Positions 33,936-46,905 of a DNA stretch of 64,000 nucleotides are shown one piece after another. Position numbers and translations under genes: made by a program. Source of the DNA: Dolomedes plantarius (Eukaryota > Arthropoda > Arachnida > Araneae > Dolomedidae); contig OU015503.1 of NCBI GenBank assembly GCA_907164885.2, positions 63,438,222 through 63,502,221 of the forward strand. The letters run 5' to 3'. The notes below the pieces were generated by a model. The model worked only from the letters and a program-made list of their open reading frames with translations, was not told where the DNA came from and did no database searches. How positions within the stretch are numbered: the first letter of the stretch is position 1; each line of letters opens with the position of its first letter.

Positions 33936-35842
33936 AGACTTGTGGTAGCAGCATATTCACTGGCAGAGATTCAACCCTGGAAGGCCTGAGTTACTATGTC
34001 TAGTCCTTTCTGGTTCACTGAAGGCATTCGGAGTCATAAAAACGCCAAATTGGCTTGATGCAAAGTCCTAGTTTGGAGGCCCATTGAATCTTATTGTTCC
34101 ATTCACAATGTTTGTTATTAAGCGCAGCAAGCTACTGCCACGTAGGCCTGTAGGATACGAATACTGGCTAAGGCATGGTTGTTTCGGTGATGTCCTGTTC
34201 TAGGCAGTTGGTCCACCTGCAGGATACTTTAATAATAAAGTAAAGAACAGTAATCGTGGTGTGTTTGGGGAAATTACATCAGATAAGTAACATTCGTATT
34301 AATATAAAACTAGAATCTTACTGTGGCAAGTTACATAATCATGTAGAGCAATCTTCAGAGCGTAGTTAAAAACATCAAAATTCTGATTATAAAAGTGAGC
34401 ATAGAAGATACTTTTTAATCTGATATTTATGAAAGTTTCAATACTTAAGAGGAGCAAACATATGATTAGCTTATAAGGTAGCTGGCACATGAAAAAACAT
34501 GCTTGCTCACTGCATATTTACATAGCTACCTGTTAAGTTAATTTGTGACACAAAAATTTCTGTGATATCACATAACATTGTAGTATCTGAATGCTGACAC
34601 AAAGACGTTTCAAACCACATCCTTTGCATCTAAAGGGATAAATGCCCGTAACACCAAAGACAGCACGGTGAAGCGTGTGGATGACCATCCAGTGTCGTCT
34701 GATTCAGATGCGATAACTTTGTGATTACGCAGAACGCGTTCCAACCGTTATAATAGCTATGACTTCAGAGGAATGTCACGTTGTCCCATCATCACGGAAA
34801 GTCATATCGACTTCAAAGTGACTTGGCTAGGACTTCTGTGACATGGAACTCGACTTCTGTAATTATTTTGATTATTATATTGTTTTAACTCTAAAAAAAG
34901 AAAAAAAGATACTATTTTCTTCTTTCACAATTTCAAAGCAACATTAATTAGGTTCCATGCACATTTATAAGTGTATTTATTTTATTTTGTAAATCTTAAA
35001 TTGTCTATGTGCTGAAAATCATTCCTGTAGTTTTTCGAACCGCTTTTCCTGGAAGAAGGGAATGTGCCTCAAATAGGTAATTAAGTGTGGCCTGTAACAG
35101 TACGGATAGTACACAAGGTCATTTGCACAAGAAGGGAGAATACTTGCCACCCTCTCGGTCATTAAGGGGACATAGTTTCTCCATAGCATCGTCCCAGCAA
35201 CCATCTTTTAACCAATCATATAGTTGAAAGGTGTTAATTGTTCTAGAACATTTTCTGACCTATGCGTTTTTGGTGCTTGGAAGTTTTAATGGTTTTTAGA
35301 GCAGTTGAAAAAAAGCTGCGACTGTGAGATTGCTCGAGGTTGTCTGCTCTTCAGCCCAAGTCGCCATTTTTGTATGCTGAGATTTCTGGCCAGCCTTTGG
35401 ACCAAGTTTAGTACAACAATGAGTAACAATCATCAGTCTATAATAAGGGTGGTGGTAAGTAATAATAATTTATAATATATTTTATCAGGCGTGATCAGAG
35501 AATAATTAATATATGCAGCTAGGTTTTATTATGTGTTTAAATACTTTCTTAATGCATGTAGATAATTATTATATTGTTTCTGTGAAAATTGTAGCTAAAG
35601 ATAAAATTAATTTTAAATAAGATGAAGATATATTAAATGCTAATATTATTTATTTAAATTGAGTTTGTTTTTCTAATTATCTCAGACATGTGTAAGAAGG
35701 TGTTTTCTCCAATTAACAACTTTAAAAAGTGCTACTATACTATCATCTATTTTATTACATGTTCTAATTCCACATAACTTCACTGCCAGCATCATCTGGT
35801 CAGGTGCTATTAGGAATTTTTACGTATCGTTACGTAGTGTTG
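33936..35842. other. Unassigned region
   Basis: The 33940-34240 part is less AT-rich and could be a repeat body (a GGTAGCA...TTCAACCCTGG text vaguely like a pol III promoter), but no tail or target duplication is visible. Nothing else is supported. Confidence 0.3.
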
Positions 35843-36205
35843 TCACAATGTAACGTCTCTGATGGGGGCCTAAATCAGGTTCTTTTGCACTGTTGCAACG
35901 TTGTTGTAAAATGGCAGTAACATCATACACCGTCTCTGATGAGGTGCCCAAACAAATTTTGTTGCTGTAATATCGTTGCAGTATTGTAGTAACATCATGT
36001 GACGAAACTGTCACAATGTAACGTTTCTGATGGGGGCCAAAACAAGCTTCTTTGCACTGCTGCATCGTCGTTGTAATATGACAGTAACGTCATGCGACGA
36101 AACTATCACAATGTAACGTCGCTGATGGGGATCAAAACAAGCCTCTTTGCACTGCTGCAACGTCTTTGTAATGTAGCAGTAACGTCATGAGACGAAACTA
36201 AATAC
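35843..36205 (+). repeat. Minisatellite, four to five units of 81-96 bp
   Basis: Units carry TCACAATGTAACGT and CTGATGGGG, then TTGCACTGCTGCA and a CAGTAACGTCATG end; starts near 35843, 35927, 36010 and 36105. Units diverge by 10-20 percent by eye. Confidence 0.75.
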
Positions 36206-36920
36206 GTCAACAGTGACTGAAAGCTGTGTTTTTGTCCTGTCCCAATGCCATAGGAGGAAGGAAAGATTTTCGAATTTACTTTTTTTTAAAAGGAAAAAGT
36301 AATTTAAAAAATATATACAGTATTTCTTATATGTTAGGAAAATGAACCTTAAAAGGGCTATCTAAACTTCAGTTTATTAGATCATTTACTTGTATTACTT
36401 TCCGACATTCATGTTATCGTTTTAGACTGATGTAGCACTTATTATCTAACAAGTAATGGCGTCACAGCAACTTTGACGTCATACATCTGAGAAATGTTGT
36501 TTTTCGTTTATTTTCCCCATGGTTTGTTATTTTTCCTTTCCAGTGTATTTTATGCAAATGGCTTGTGTAAATACTGCTCGAGTTAGAGCAAAGGGGCCGC
36601 TTGCAGCAGACACAGTTGAACTCACGAGCTAGTGAGATTCGTATGTTAGTCTCTGTGTGAGATTGTTTTGATTATACAAATGTTTTAAGTTATTGCTTTT
36701 AATATTTTTAAATGTTTATTGAAGTTTCGAATAAACGTAATTATTTTAACTTAAGTCTTGCTGATTTCTAAACACACCTCATGGCAGACCAGTGCGTGCT
36801 CTTATATTGTCACTCTGCGTCACATTATGCTTATCTGAAATTTAACTTCAAGCAATACTTTTATTTTTTCATTAAAAACGTTAAAAGAATATCTTATTTC
36901 CTTCAAATTCATTGCTTAAT
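36206..36920. other. Unassigned AT-rich stretch
   Basis: No gene or repeat ends recognised. Confidence 0.3.
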
Positions 36921-36932
36921 ACATAAAAATCC

Positions 36933-37162
36933 GGGCCGTGGCGGCCTTGTGGTACAGCGCGCTGGTTTTCGGTGCTGAGAGTGTTCAGATCGAATCCTGG
37001 CGAAGCGCCGCTAAAATGCCTCCGTTTGTGTCGTCCCTTCATAGGGGGCTATGCTGGTCTGCCTATATGGCGCCCCCATAATAAAAGGGCCAGCAAAAAT
37101 GCGGGAATTATAGGCGAATATCTTCGCGACAAGTGCCTCCGCTTTGAAAAAAAAAAAAAAAA
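36933..37162 (+). mobile_element. tRNA-derived SINE, full length
   Basis: The head GGGCCGTGGCGGCC is followed by a box A-like GTGGTACAGCGCGCTGG and box B-like GATCGAATCC, a body with GTTTGTGTCGTCCCTTCATA, and a poly-A tail of 18 or more. A perfect 12-bp duplication ACATAAAAATCC (36921-36932 and 37163-37174) shows LINE-type retrotransposition. It is transcribed by pol III if active. Confidence 0.92.
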
Positions 37163-37174
37163 ACATAAAAATCC

Positions 37175-37888
37175 ACATCGTTCGCATAGTAAAATAATTT
37201 AGTAGATATTTTGGAATTAAAAATGTATTGTAAGTTAAGAAATAAAATCGTAGGAAAACCCTGTTAAATAAATTTTTTTCTCATCTTTTGCTTTGTTTAT
37301 GAAAAAAATATTTTGGTTCATTTTCTAGATAACGTTTCTTATAAATGGAAGTAACATGAACGTAAATTAATTCCCAGGTGAAATTTTATTGCTCCGAGTT
37401 GTCATTAACAGAATTTTGAAGCATATAGCATTTCTTTCTACGGCAAAGTATCTGAAAATCAAAACGAAAACCCTGAAATTAAATAATAAAAAATAATTTT
37501 TTTCCTCATGCATAAATATTTGAATTGTTTGCTACGCAACGGAATTAAGAATTTTCATTTGCGAGGTAATGTGACGCTCAGTGTTTCTTCATAGGAGAAA
37601 TTTTATAATTTATTCTTGTTCAATTTTTTTTGAGATGAAAATTAGAATTTCTGGTAGTTTTTCAACAGATAAACTAGCTAAATGCTGAGGGATTATCCAG
37701 AAGAAAAAATTATGACAGTTTTGTAATTATTTTCTCTACGATGATTGTAACTAGTGATTGCAGTTATCACCACATGGGACCAGTTTTAAAAATAGTAAAA
37801 TATTAATGTTATTAAAAACAACAATGGAATATGATATGATGCCTCATATAAACCTTTTCTTTACGAGGTGGGATGGCATGTACCCCAA

Positions 37889-37940
<52 letters not shown>

Positions 37941-38199
37941 TAACCCCCTTAATGTCCGTTCTTACAAAGGGAGTATGAAATTCTATAGAGGGAATCTTAA
38001 AAATGGACCTCGTAAGCTGAAGGTTAAAATACAGAGTGGGGAGCAGTTTTATTTATCAGTTTTAATTATTGGTTTATGGTAGATCTTATGTTGGTTCTTT
38101 TCATAAACATATTATTGTAAATAGCTGTAAATATTTAACCCTCTGTCGACCGAAGGCCCATTTTGCCGCTTACGACTAAAGACCGTTCCGGCTGAGAAC
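37175..38199. other. Unassigned AT-rich stretch with (TA)n
   Basis: A (TA)n tract lies at 37891-37942. No gene or element ends recognised. Confidence 0.35.
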
Positions 38200-39166
38200 A
38201 AGAAGTGGCCTTCCCTTCCCCCACAGAACATCCTGATGAGTGTAAAGAAATTGGTCATGGTGGGGTGTGTCTCCTCTATCAGCATCAGGTCATAAAGTAC
38301 GCAGGGATCGGTTCACGGAACAAAATTGATAGAGGGACTAAGGACGACATGGGAAAGGGTTTCCGTGAAAAAAAAAAGTTCCAAAAGTCGCCGATAGGGG
38401 ACGATATGGCGCTGTCGTTGTCGGCACACCCGAGAATTTGCATAAAAGGCAAGTAAAACAACAAAATGCAAATTCCTGACTACATAGTCGACAGCAGCAC
38501 CAGTATTTTGGGCTATAAAGATTGGTGCGGAATCTGTTGCGCATTCGCTTTACAGAAGAAAGAGTCATCAGTCGCTTTTTTCCACTGGCATGGACACCTC
38601 GCTCCCCGGACCTAACCCATGTGACATCTTTCTGTGGGGTTATTTAAAGTCCAATGTGCATCTTGGGAGAGTCTCGAACTTTGCCGAACATATCCCAGTT
38701 TTTGATGAACATTCCTGTTGACATGTTACGCTCGGTCGTCGAGAACGTAGTGTTCAGGATGTAATGTGTCGTCCACCAGGACTGTGGTCACATTGAAGAA
38801 GGGAGAAGTGAATTTGCTGCATAAAGTAGTGTTGCAGTGAATTTTCTCTGTTATTCATTTGTCTGCTTACAACTTTTTCGGGCATTCATCCCTTATCTTT
38901 ATTGCCCGAAATACTGGCGCTGCTGTCTACTACATAGTCATGAATTTGTATTTTGATGCTTTACTTGCCTTTTATGCAAATTCTTGGGTGCGCCGACAAC
39001 AAAAGCGCCATCTCTTCCCATATCGACGACTTTTGGAACTAATTTTTTTGTTCTCGGAAATTCTTTCCCATATCGTCCTTAGCCCCTCTATCAATTTTGG
39101 TGGAATTCCGGCTGATAGATCGCGCTACAGATGGCTATGAATAGTGTCAGTTTAAAAAAAATCACC

Positions 39167-39168
<2 letters not shown>
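38200..39168 (+). mobile_element. Decayed mariner-family element with long inverted repeats
   Basis: Arms of about 200 bp (near 38310-38520 and 38890-39105) are inverted copies sharing TTGATAGAGGG, AGTTCCAAAAGTCG, TTTGCATAAAAGGCAAGTAA and the GCCAGTATTT region. The right end reads ACTGACACTATTC internally and terminates near ATCACCCTGTA; the matching left end is missing or diverged. A transposase C-terminal piece lies between the arms. Confidence 0.7.
38580..38805 (+). pseudogene. mariner-like transposase C-terminal fragment
   Basis: Visible pieces are PNPCDIFLWGYLKSNV (third catalytic region of DD(34)D-type transposases, here PCD), then SNFAEHI, a frameshift, IPVDMLRSVVENVVFRM and, after a stop, CVVHQDCGHIEE. 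Order and spacing fit a mariner-group transposase tail. The catalytic core upstream is absent. Confidence 0.75.

Positions 39169-39200
<32 letters not shown>
39169..39200. repeat. (TA)n microsatellite
   Basis: Pure TA run between the mariner remnant and the SINE tail. Confidence 0.95.
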
Positions 39201-39201
<1 letters not shown>

Positions 39202-39205
<4 letters not shown>

Positions 39206-39444
39206 GAATCTCACTTGGCAAGATGCCACACCACAATTTTGACCGACCACCACCATGGGTGACATCTGGAAGATCGTACATTCCCCATCCACTGACTTCA
39301 TAGAAGGACTTTCCAATATTCTACGGATTGAATGCGACCATATCCGGCCTAAACACGAGGGTATTCAATGGCGATCGTCGGGATTCGATCCAAGCACCCT
39401 CAGTACTGAAAGCCGAAGCGCTACCGATAGGCTACTCCGGGCCC
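39202..39444 (-). mobile_element. tRNA-derived SINE, second subfamily
   Basis: On the minus strand the head GGGCCCGGAGTAGCCTATCG leads to GGTAGCGC (box A) and GGATCGAATCC (box B). The body has GCCGGATATGGT and TGAAGTCAGTGGATGG, shared with the copy at 50534. The tail merges with the TA run; no clear duplication. Confidence 0.75.
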
Positions 39445-40540
39445 ATTGCTACGCAGATAAATCATTTTATTCCGTTAGAGAAACTACAATATTAATACCA
39501 AAAGTGGCAGCACAGACTGATGAAAGCCAAACTGACGTTTAGAATGTGTGTGCTGTATGTAGAAAGTAACCGCGATTTTATTTTACGACCAAATAAAAGT
39601 ACATTTTCAACGATCTGAGTATGGGCTTTGAATGAGTCTTCTCCGTTTAACGGACATCGCAGCCGTTTAGTTACATTATAAGTTTAAATTTAAGCCGACC
39701 TAAGCCTAAGTTTATACGGCAAAATCCCTGACTATTTACTTTGTATATCAACAGCGTAAATTTTGCTTTTAACATCGGTTTGCATACACAATATTATTAT
39801 ACAATACAATGCTATACAGTTACAGTAGTTATAACATTATGCCAGATCAATTTATATGCAATACACTGTAAATGGAATTCAATATTATAAAGTACACTGT
39901 ACAATACTTTATATATACAATACAACACTGTGCAAAACAAATTATAATCAATACTGCATGTGCCATATAACACAATATACGAGTATTATTTCATGCACAA
40001 TGCGTTCTTCAGAAAATGCATTCTTCGTAGGCTATTCGTCTACTCACATATATTTATATTATTCACAATTTCGTACATACCCATTACATGTTATAAGTTT
40101 TACTTATTTATTCTTAAATATATACTTTACATTTTACTTTATACATCAGATTGCTTACTTTATACATCAGCAGGGTAATTTACTTTGGACTTCAATTTTT
40201 CTTTGTACATTATGTTCCCTATATAATACCATGTAATACAATTAATTATAACACTATGCCAACAATTAAATACGGTACCACTACAAATGCCATACAATAT
40301 ATATTACAATGCATACAATACAATAAACATACATTACAACACTCTACAATACAATACATAATCAATACAACAAGTAGGATACAACACAATAAAATAATAT
40401 CATGTACAATGCGCTCTTTCAATTATACAGTCTTTCTACATTATTCATCTGCTTACATGTATTAATATTATCCACAATTTTATACGTACACAGCACATTT
40501 TCTAAGTTTTACTTATTTACTCTCAGTTTTATACTTTACA
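39445..40540. repeat. ACAATA-rich region with 400-bp duplication
   Basis: Much of 39780-40400 is low-complexity CAATACA text. The blocks at about 39985-40110 and 40385-40520 (both starting CATG(C/T)ACAATGCG) are duplicates. Open frames here are compositional accidents. Confidence 0.5.
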
Positions 40541-40542
40541 CT

Positions 40543-40990
40543 TTTATACAGAATAATTACAAGATAAAAAGAACTTTTTGTATACCATGTTTTTAAACTT
40601 TTTGTTGAATTCTATAAATTTGACAATTCTATGTATTAATAAATACTTTTTAAAATTTTTTTTGATAAATTTTCCCATCAACATGTAAGAAAATGAAGTT
40701 TAATTGGAAGTTAACTTGCGTTTAACTTTTCGTTCCCGTCCCGGTCGATAGATGGCTGCTCCATTCTAAAAAAAATTAACTGAAAAAGAATTCAATCTGC
40801 TTAAAGATGGCTAAAAGTATTAAATTAATGCATTGTAATCTTGTTCTGAGCTATTCTAAAAGTTTTAAATGTCTAGCTAGTCGGGAAGTTAGTTAAAAAT
40901 CGATTGCAAGATTTGGACTGGACAAACACACAAAAACACAAACAAACAAGAAAGCGAGTTAATTAAAACATGTAAAAAACATTTAATTCA
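40543..40990 (+). repeat. Dispersed repeat R2, copy 1
   Basis: Shares an ordered text with 41438-41875 and with 50888-50988 plus 51659-51990: ATAATTACAAGATAAAAAGA, then GATAGATGGCTGC, TTCAAATGTCTAGCTAG and CGATTGCAAGATTTG, ending in CA/CAAA simple repeats. A simple-repeat 3' tail hints at a retroposed element; no ORF. Confidence 0.65.
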
Positions 40991-41437
40991 TAGATCAGTA
41001 AAGCAAAATTTACTTTTAGCATAAATTTTTGTACGTTATTTCCATTATATTCGTCAAATTCATCATGTTCATTATGTTCAATCAAAACCATACAAATTTT
41101 TCAAGCTAACTATTCTAGAAGCCATCACTACACAAATCCATTATATTGTCCTCCCCAATAATGAGCAAGGATAATACATGAGCTCTGCTATAATCTACTT
41201 TATAAAAACTCTACAATAATAATCATTGTAAAATCTAGAGGCCGGCCAACTCTTTATGTCAGATGGTAATTTCCGGCGTTACATTATAAATAAATATTGT
41301 CAAACTTTTTTCTATGAAATACGCTAAAAAGTTATTTAAATTGAATCAAACCGTAGCGACCCCCAAAAAGGTAACGATCTCCAGGTTGAAAAACACAAAT
41401 CTATGGTGTCTGAGATGCTGTTCGTTCCAATGATGCA

Positions 41438-41875
41438 AAACTGAATAATTACAAGATAAAAAGAATTTTTATATACCATGTTTTTAAATTTTCTGTTGGA
41501 TCATATAAACTTGACAATTCTATGTATTAATAAATGCTTAAAAATTTTTTTTTGATGAATTGTCCCATCAACTTGAAAGAATATGAAGTTAATTGGAAGT
41601 TAACCTGCGTTTAACTTTTCATTTCCGTCCCGGCCGATAGATGGCTGCAGCAGTCTACAAAACAAAATTAACTGAAAATGAATTCAATGCTGCTTAAAGA
41701 TGGCTAAAAGTATTAAAATGATGCATTGTCATCGTGTTCTGAACTATTCTGAAAGTTTCAAATGTCTAGCTAGTAGGGAAGTTAGTTAAAAATCGATTGC
41801 AAGATTTGTACCGGAAAAACACACACACACAAACAAACAAACAAGAAATTGAGTCCATAAAAACATGGTTAAAAA
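41438..41875 (+). repeat. Dispersed repeat R2, copy 2
   Basis: Second copy. It keeps the unoccupied form TATGTATTAATAAATGC at 41521-41537, which serves as the empty site for the insertion at 50989. Confidence 0.7.
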
Positions 41876-42356
41876 AGGACAACCAATTCTACTAAATGGC
41901 TGAAATTACATTTTTGGTAAGTTTTATAACGAAACTTTGTTTTATAATGGAATAAAAATTATAATACCCCCATATTAATGACTGAATAAAAAAATGTACT
42001 AGATCATCAAAATTATCAGTTTTATAGGCATCCTACAATCCTCGTTTTAAAACACATCGATAAAAAGGCAAAAAGATAGATGTTTCTATTTTTGTGTAAC
42101 TGGTGGTATTTTGTTCACGATTTTGCTCCAGGGAATTACACATTTTTGCTCTTTCGAGAAGTATCTGTTTCAAATGGGAGCCGTATTTTTTCTCCTGGTA
42201 AAAATTTATGAAATGAATTTTGTGCAGTGACTTTTAGGAACTGAACGAAACGGAATTCTTTTGGTACACGAAAAGATAAATTTTTTCTTTAATATGTTTT
42301 TTTCAGAGATTGTGTGAAAGCATACTAACATAGATATATATAAATATAACAGATAT

Positions 42357-42361
<5 letters not shown>

Positions 42362-42407
<46 letters not shown>
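42362..42407. repeat. (TA)n microsatellite
   Basis: Pure TA run; the Tc1 element at 42408 inserted at its end. Confidence 0.95.
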
Positions 42408-42408
<1 letters not shown>

Positions 42409-43928
42409 TGGTGTCCAAAAGTAAAGCATAATTGATATTTATATGAATATTTACGGAAATCTAAGTCATAATGGCGGGAAACGTGATATGCGAGTGTAAT
42501 ACGGTTATACCATAAGAAAACAATGCAAATGAAGGATATTAATCATTTTTATTATCCAAAGAAACAGTTTGAAAGAAACCAGCGCAAACTAATAGTTTAT
42601 ACTGTAGTGAAAAAAATATATAAAGGTTATTTGGCAGTTTAATAAGGTGTGTGGTCGCCTCTGGTAGCCAAGCATGCTGCACAACGATTGCCTGTACGTG
42701 CTATGAGAGTGTGGGTGAGTTGTGGCCTCAAAGAGTTCCAAGCATTGAGGAGAGCTCTTTCCAGTTCTGGAGAGGAGTTTGGTGGGTGCTGAAGAGCTGC
42801 AATTTGTCTCCCGAGCATATCCCACACATGCTCAATAGGATTAAGATCAGGAGAATGAGCGGGTCACTGCATGCGCTGGATATTTTCAATTTCAAGGAAG
42901 TTGTTGACCATGATCGCACGGTGACACGGCGCGTTATCATCCATGAATATGAATCCACGACCGACAGCACCTCGAAACAGGCGATCATAAGGCTCAAGGA
43001 CTTTGTCTCTGTACCTTTCAGAAGTAACAGACCCCGTGTCAAAGACGTGGAGGTCTGTGTGACCATCCAGCCTTGGGCCTGTCCACACCATGACTCCCTT
43101 TGATGGAAAATGATGTCTTTCCATGATGTTTATTTGGTTAAAACGAGTTCCCCGTTCTCTCCATATCGTTATCCGACGAGAATCAGTCTTCAGAGTAAAC
43201 CGGGACTCGTCACTGAACTTTACATTGGACTACTGTTGCAAACTCCAGTGCTGATGTTTAAAACTCCAGTTTAGACTAGCACGTTTATGCGCAAGCCTGA
43301 GAGGAATGCAAACGGCTGGTCGTCTGGCATACAAACTAGCTTGATTGAGTTTCCTGTAAACAGTTTTCCTCGAAACTCGTACTCGTGTGGTGGCTGTGAG
43401 CGCTGGTTCTCTGGCACAATTTTCCCTCTGACGTCACGCAGTTATTGCTAAATATCGGTCTTGACGAACGGTTACTACTCTTGATCGACGTTTTACTGGT
43501 CGTCGGGTAACATAACCCGAAATTGGAAACCTCTGCCACAGATCACACACACTGATGTACATTCAGAATTTGAGACACTTCGGTTTGAGATCGTCCAAAT
43601 TTCAGCATTCCAATAATTCTTCCTTTCAAAAACATGTCCATTTGGCGTCTTTGTGCCATCCTTCGGTCTTTTTGATCGTTCAACTCGCTCCTCAGCACAG
43701 CAATTGCACATAACCTGCCTGATCTCCGTATGGAGCGTAAACCAGTTTAATAATCGTTCTGACGTGCGACCATGTTTTGCGCATGCCGACGTTGACTGAA
43801 ATGTTTTGAATATGCACACTGTTTCACCTTCAAAGACTGCTTCTCCACAAGTGATTTTGACCAATTTGACCAATATTTACTCACGTTCTTCCACATTATA
43901 CGAATTATGCTTAACTTTTGGACACCAG
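42408..43928 (-). mobile_element. Tc1-type transposon, decayed, 1.5 kb
   Basis: Ends CTGGTGTCCAAAAGTAAAGC and inverted (CTGGTGTCCAAAAGTTAAGC) are near-perfect. The left flank is TA; on the right the expected TA is TG. A transposase reading frame fills the minus strand. Confidence 0.85.
42639..43873 (-). pseudogene. Tc1 transposase pseudogene (DD34E)
   Basis: All three catalytic regions are visible: FSDESRFTL (near 43200), FMDDNAPCHRA (near 42925) and PDLNPIEHVWDML (near 42835). The latter is followed by LGRQIAALQHPP and an end at GDHTPY. A Trp-to-stop change (TGA, 42864-42866) separates QRMQ from PAHSPD, another stop lies near 43240, and the N-terminal helix-turn-helix half (43336-43873) is frameshifted. 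Family length is about 340 residues; this covers most of it. Confidence 0.88.
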
Positions 43929-44146
43929 TGTTTATTACGAAAAAATTACTGTGTCACATAGTAAAAAAAATTACTATGCGTAATAATATTACTTTGTGTG
44001 TACATAATTACTATGTGTAGTAATATTACTATGTGGGTACATAAAAAAATTTTATGTGTCACATAGTCTTACGGTATTTAAATTCCATAAAATCGTGGCG
44101 ATCACCAAAGGGGTCACGATCCACACGTTGAGGGTAACACACACAT

Positions 44147-44182
<36 letters not shown>

Positions 44183-45943
44183 GTATGTATATATATGTGG
44201 AATTCCTAGGTAATCTATAGAATGATTTTAGACATCTTTAATCTATAGAACGTGTTTAGACAAAGCATAAATCTCTGTGTTATTTTATGTTATGCACACT
44301 TTTTCTAGGCATTATACCGAATAAAAAGTACTAATATGGCAAAGTATGAAGATCGATTCATGGAAAGGCCTTTATTGAAAAGAAGCATGAAAAAATGAAA
44401 GAAGAAATACGAAATAAAGTCCAAGACCTTCTTGCTGAAAAAAAACAATAGAAGAAGACCAGTATAGTTTTATTTCTTGCAACAAGGAAGGCTAGAATGG
44501 CATTTTGAATTGCACTTACTTGTCTTTCACACAACACCATTTCATATTTTGGCAGTTAGTCTTATACATACACATCATGAACCCTTGGCCGTTTGCTGTA
44601 GGCTTAAAGCTGATCGAAGTAGCGATAATAGCTGATCGAAGACGTATTTCGTGGTCAGGTACGTTTTCAACTCTGAGTAAGTCCTTTGGTCATATTGTGA
44701 GAAAAGTGTGATCGGATATAAAGTTGGTTGAAAGTCTCTTGAGTAATTCCAGGTCGGTAAAAACCATCATCTATCACACTCATAATCGCTGCCAACAGGT
44801 TGCGAGAGTCCAACCCGTCCGTCGTCGACGACAGGAATTGGAATTTCCACAGTGGCCCCCCAAAGATGCAGAAATAAATGTTTTGTTAGATTTATCTTTT
44901 ATTTTTTTGATTGCATCTCAAGATGCAATTTTGAACCAGTTTTTTTCTTCGACATTATGCTCAAGATAGAATCAAAGAGTGCACAAATATCCCCATTACC
45001 TTCCATTTTCTCATCTCCATTGTATTTAGTGATATATTCAAAGATGACATGAGCACTTCGGTGATAATTTTTGTATGTATGGACACTGTGAAGAATAGGA
45101 AATTCTTCAAGCAGTCAATCGTGTGAATATTTGATGTGCTTTTGTCACCCCTGTCATTGGCAACAGAGGGGGGCGTGAACTGGGTTGAACTCTGGTGTCA
45201 AGCTAACTGACTGATGGTCATCGTCGGGCTTAGGGTGGTATTCCTCTCCTTGTCTACTGGCAAGAGGGTGTCAACTGGCGACAAAGGTCACACACCGAGA
45301 GTCCGACATTCTTCATGCACAAAGGGGCTGTTCGTTACGCTAAAACCCCCTGCGTGGGAAATTATCGAATGTTGGAAATAGCTGGTGTCCCTGATTTCAT
45401 CAAATCAGCATCTAAGCACAAAAACGAACGCATGATAGGACGAAATATGTTCCAGGGAGGTGCTTAGAGTTTTCGTGGAGAACCTCGGACCGAAAAAGAA
45501 TCAGATAGACTTGAGATCTACTCTCAGAAGGGGATTGATACCTGCGGCCTTGGGCCAGATTACATTTTTGGGAACTTGAATCCCGGGCTTAGTGCCGCTT
45601 CACATAGTCAGTGCACTTTGACTGTTTGGGGAAGAATTTTAACTCCCTGGTGCCTCAGGGCGGTTATGACTGTAAAATTTGATGTAACTGAAGTGTAAAT
45701 ATTGTATATAATTAAATACATAATTTTAAATCTTAAACTCCGTATCTTGAATTAATCTATGCCCAGCTACCTGGGAGAAGTGTTCATATCGTCACAACAC
45801 CAATGGTTTTAACATACACCGACAGGTATCAGAAATGGAAGCTTCTTTAGTAACCATGTCTTATCCCCCACTTCGGTATCTTCCATCGTGGACTATAATT
45901 TCATTTGTGTTTTGCCCAATAGGCTCTCTCTCTTGCAATAGAT
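43929..45943. other. Unassigned region
   Basis: (CA)n/(TA)n at 44145-44192. The text near 44085-44140 resembles 41340-41400, an unclassified repeat. From 45120 to 45700 it is less AT-rich, but no continuous frame, splice pattern or RNA was recognised. Confidence 0.3.
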
Positions 45944-46081
45944 CAGTGGTTCCCCACCTTTTTCAGCTGGCGACCCACCTTTCCTCATCGGAATACCTCC
46001 ACGGTCCGTCGGTCCATGGAGTAAAAAACCTTATTTCTATCGTATCCCTTCCTTATGTATATATAATTTAACATCAAATAT

Positions 46082-46116
<35 letters not shown>

Positions 46117-46897
46117 TTTTTTGAAGATACAGATTGATTATTGATGAACAATTTGTGTTCTGATTTGAAAATGGTTGACAAAATATAAGCACTTTGTAGC
46201 AAAACAGTTATTTATTTTACAATAGATATATGTTTGCAATATATGCAAACATATATCTGCATCATGTTATATACTTGTTAGTGAGTATATAACAAGTGGT
46301 TTCATACTCACTAACAAGTGTTCCTAGGTGAAGATAAAAACTACAATTATAAAAGGACCCAAAGACCATTTTAATTTTTCAGGCAAAAAAATTCATACAG
46401 CTTTGATATAATTACAGTTAAGAAAATTGTTATCACAATATATTAATATGTAAAATTGCTGCTTTTAAGTAAGTTTTGGTTTTTCTTATCTTTTCTGATG
46501 GTTTATTCGATGGTAATAAATAATCCAACAGATATAGATAAAAAATATACTAAAATAGACAAAAAACAAACAGAAATCAAGCACTCTGGGCATCCACGCA
46601 CCAACGGCCAGATTCTGTATAAGTGCCGGAACTGAACCATAAAACAACAGAGGTAACCGACAGGTCTCGTCATCAGGGAGCCTAACCATGTCAATTACCT
46701 CAAGGGGAACTTTCTGAATAGGATGCAGGTAAGCCCAAAAGACGTCCCAAGGCCCCGAGTCCCCCAAAGAAGCAATTTATTCGATGAAGAAGAAGTTTAT
46801 TTGATGGTTTCTGATAGTTTTAGGATCGAGTCGCGACCCACCTGTAACCCTCCTGCGATCTACTAGTGGGTCGCGACCCACCGGTTGGGAACCGCTG
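45944..46897. mobile_element. hAT-type non-autonomous element, 954 bp
   Basis: Termini CAGTGGTTCCCCACCTTTTT and (mirrored) ending GGTTGGGAACCGCTG, with a perfect 8-bp duplication CAATAGAT (45936-45943 and 46898-46905). GTGGGTCGCGACCCACC near the right end is palindromic. (TA)n lies at 46083-46113. A 200-bp segment (46545-46760) is shared with 54470-54665. No transposase. Confidence 0.88.
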
Positions 46898-46905
46898 CAA
46901 TAGAT

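Noticed and set aside
39856..40236. 126-codon ORF rich in Tyr, Ile and Thr
   Set aside because: Composition follows the ACAATA-rich low-complexity DNA; no domain is visible.
44505..44969. Short ORFs near 44.5-45.0 kb
   Set aside because: No motif, no splice pattern, no paralogue in the window.
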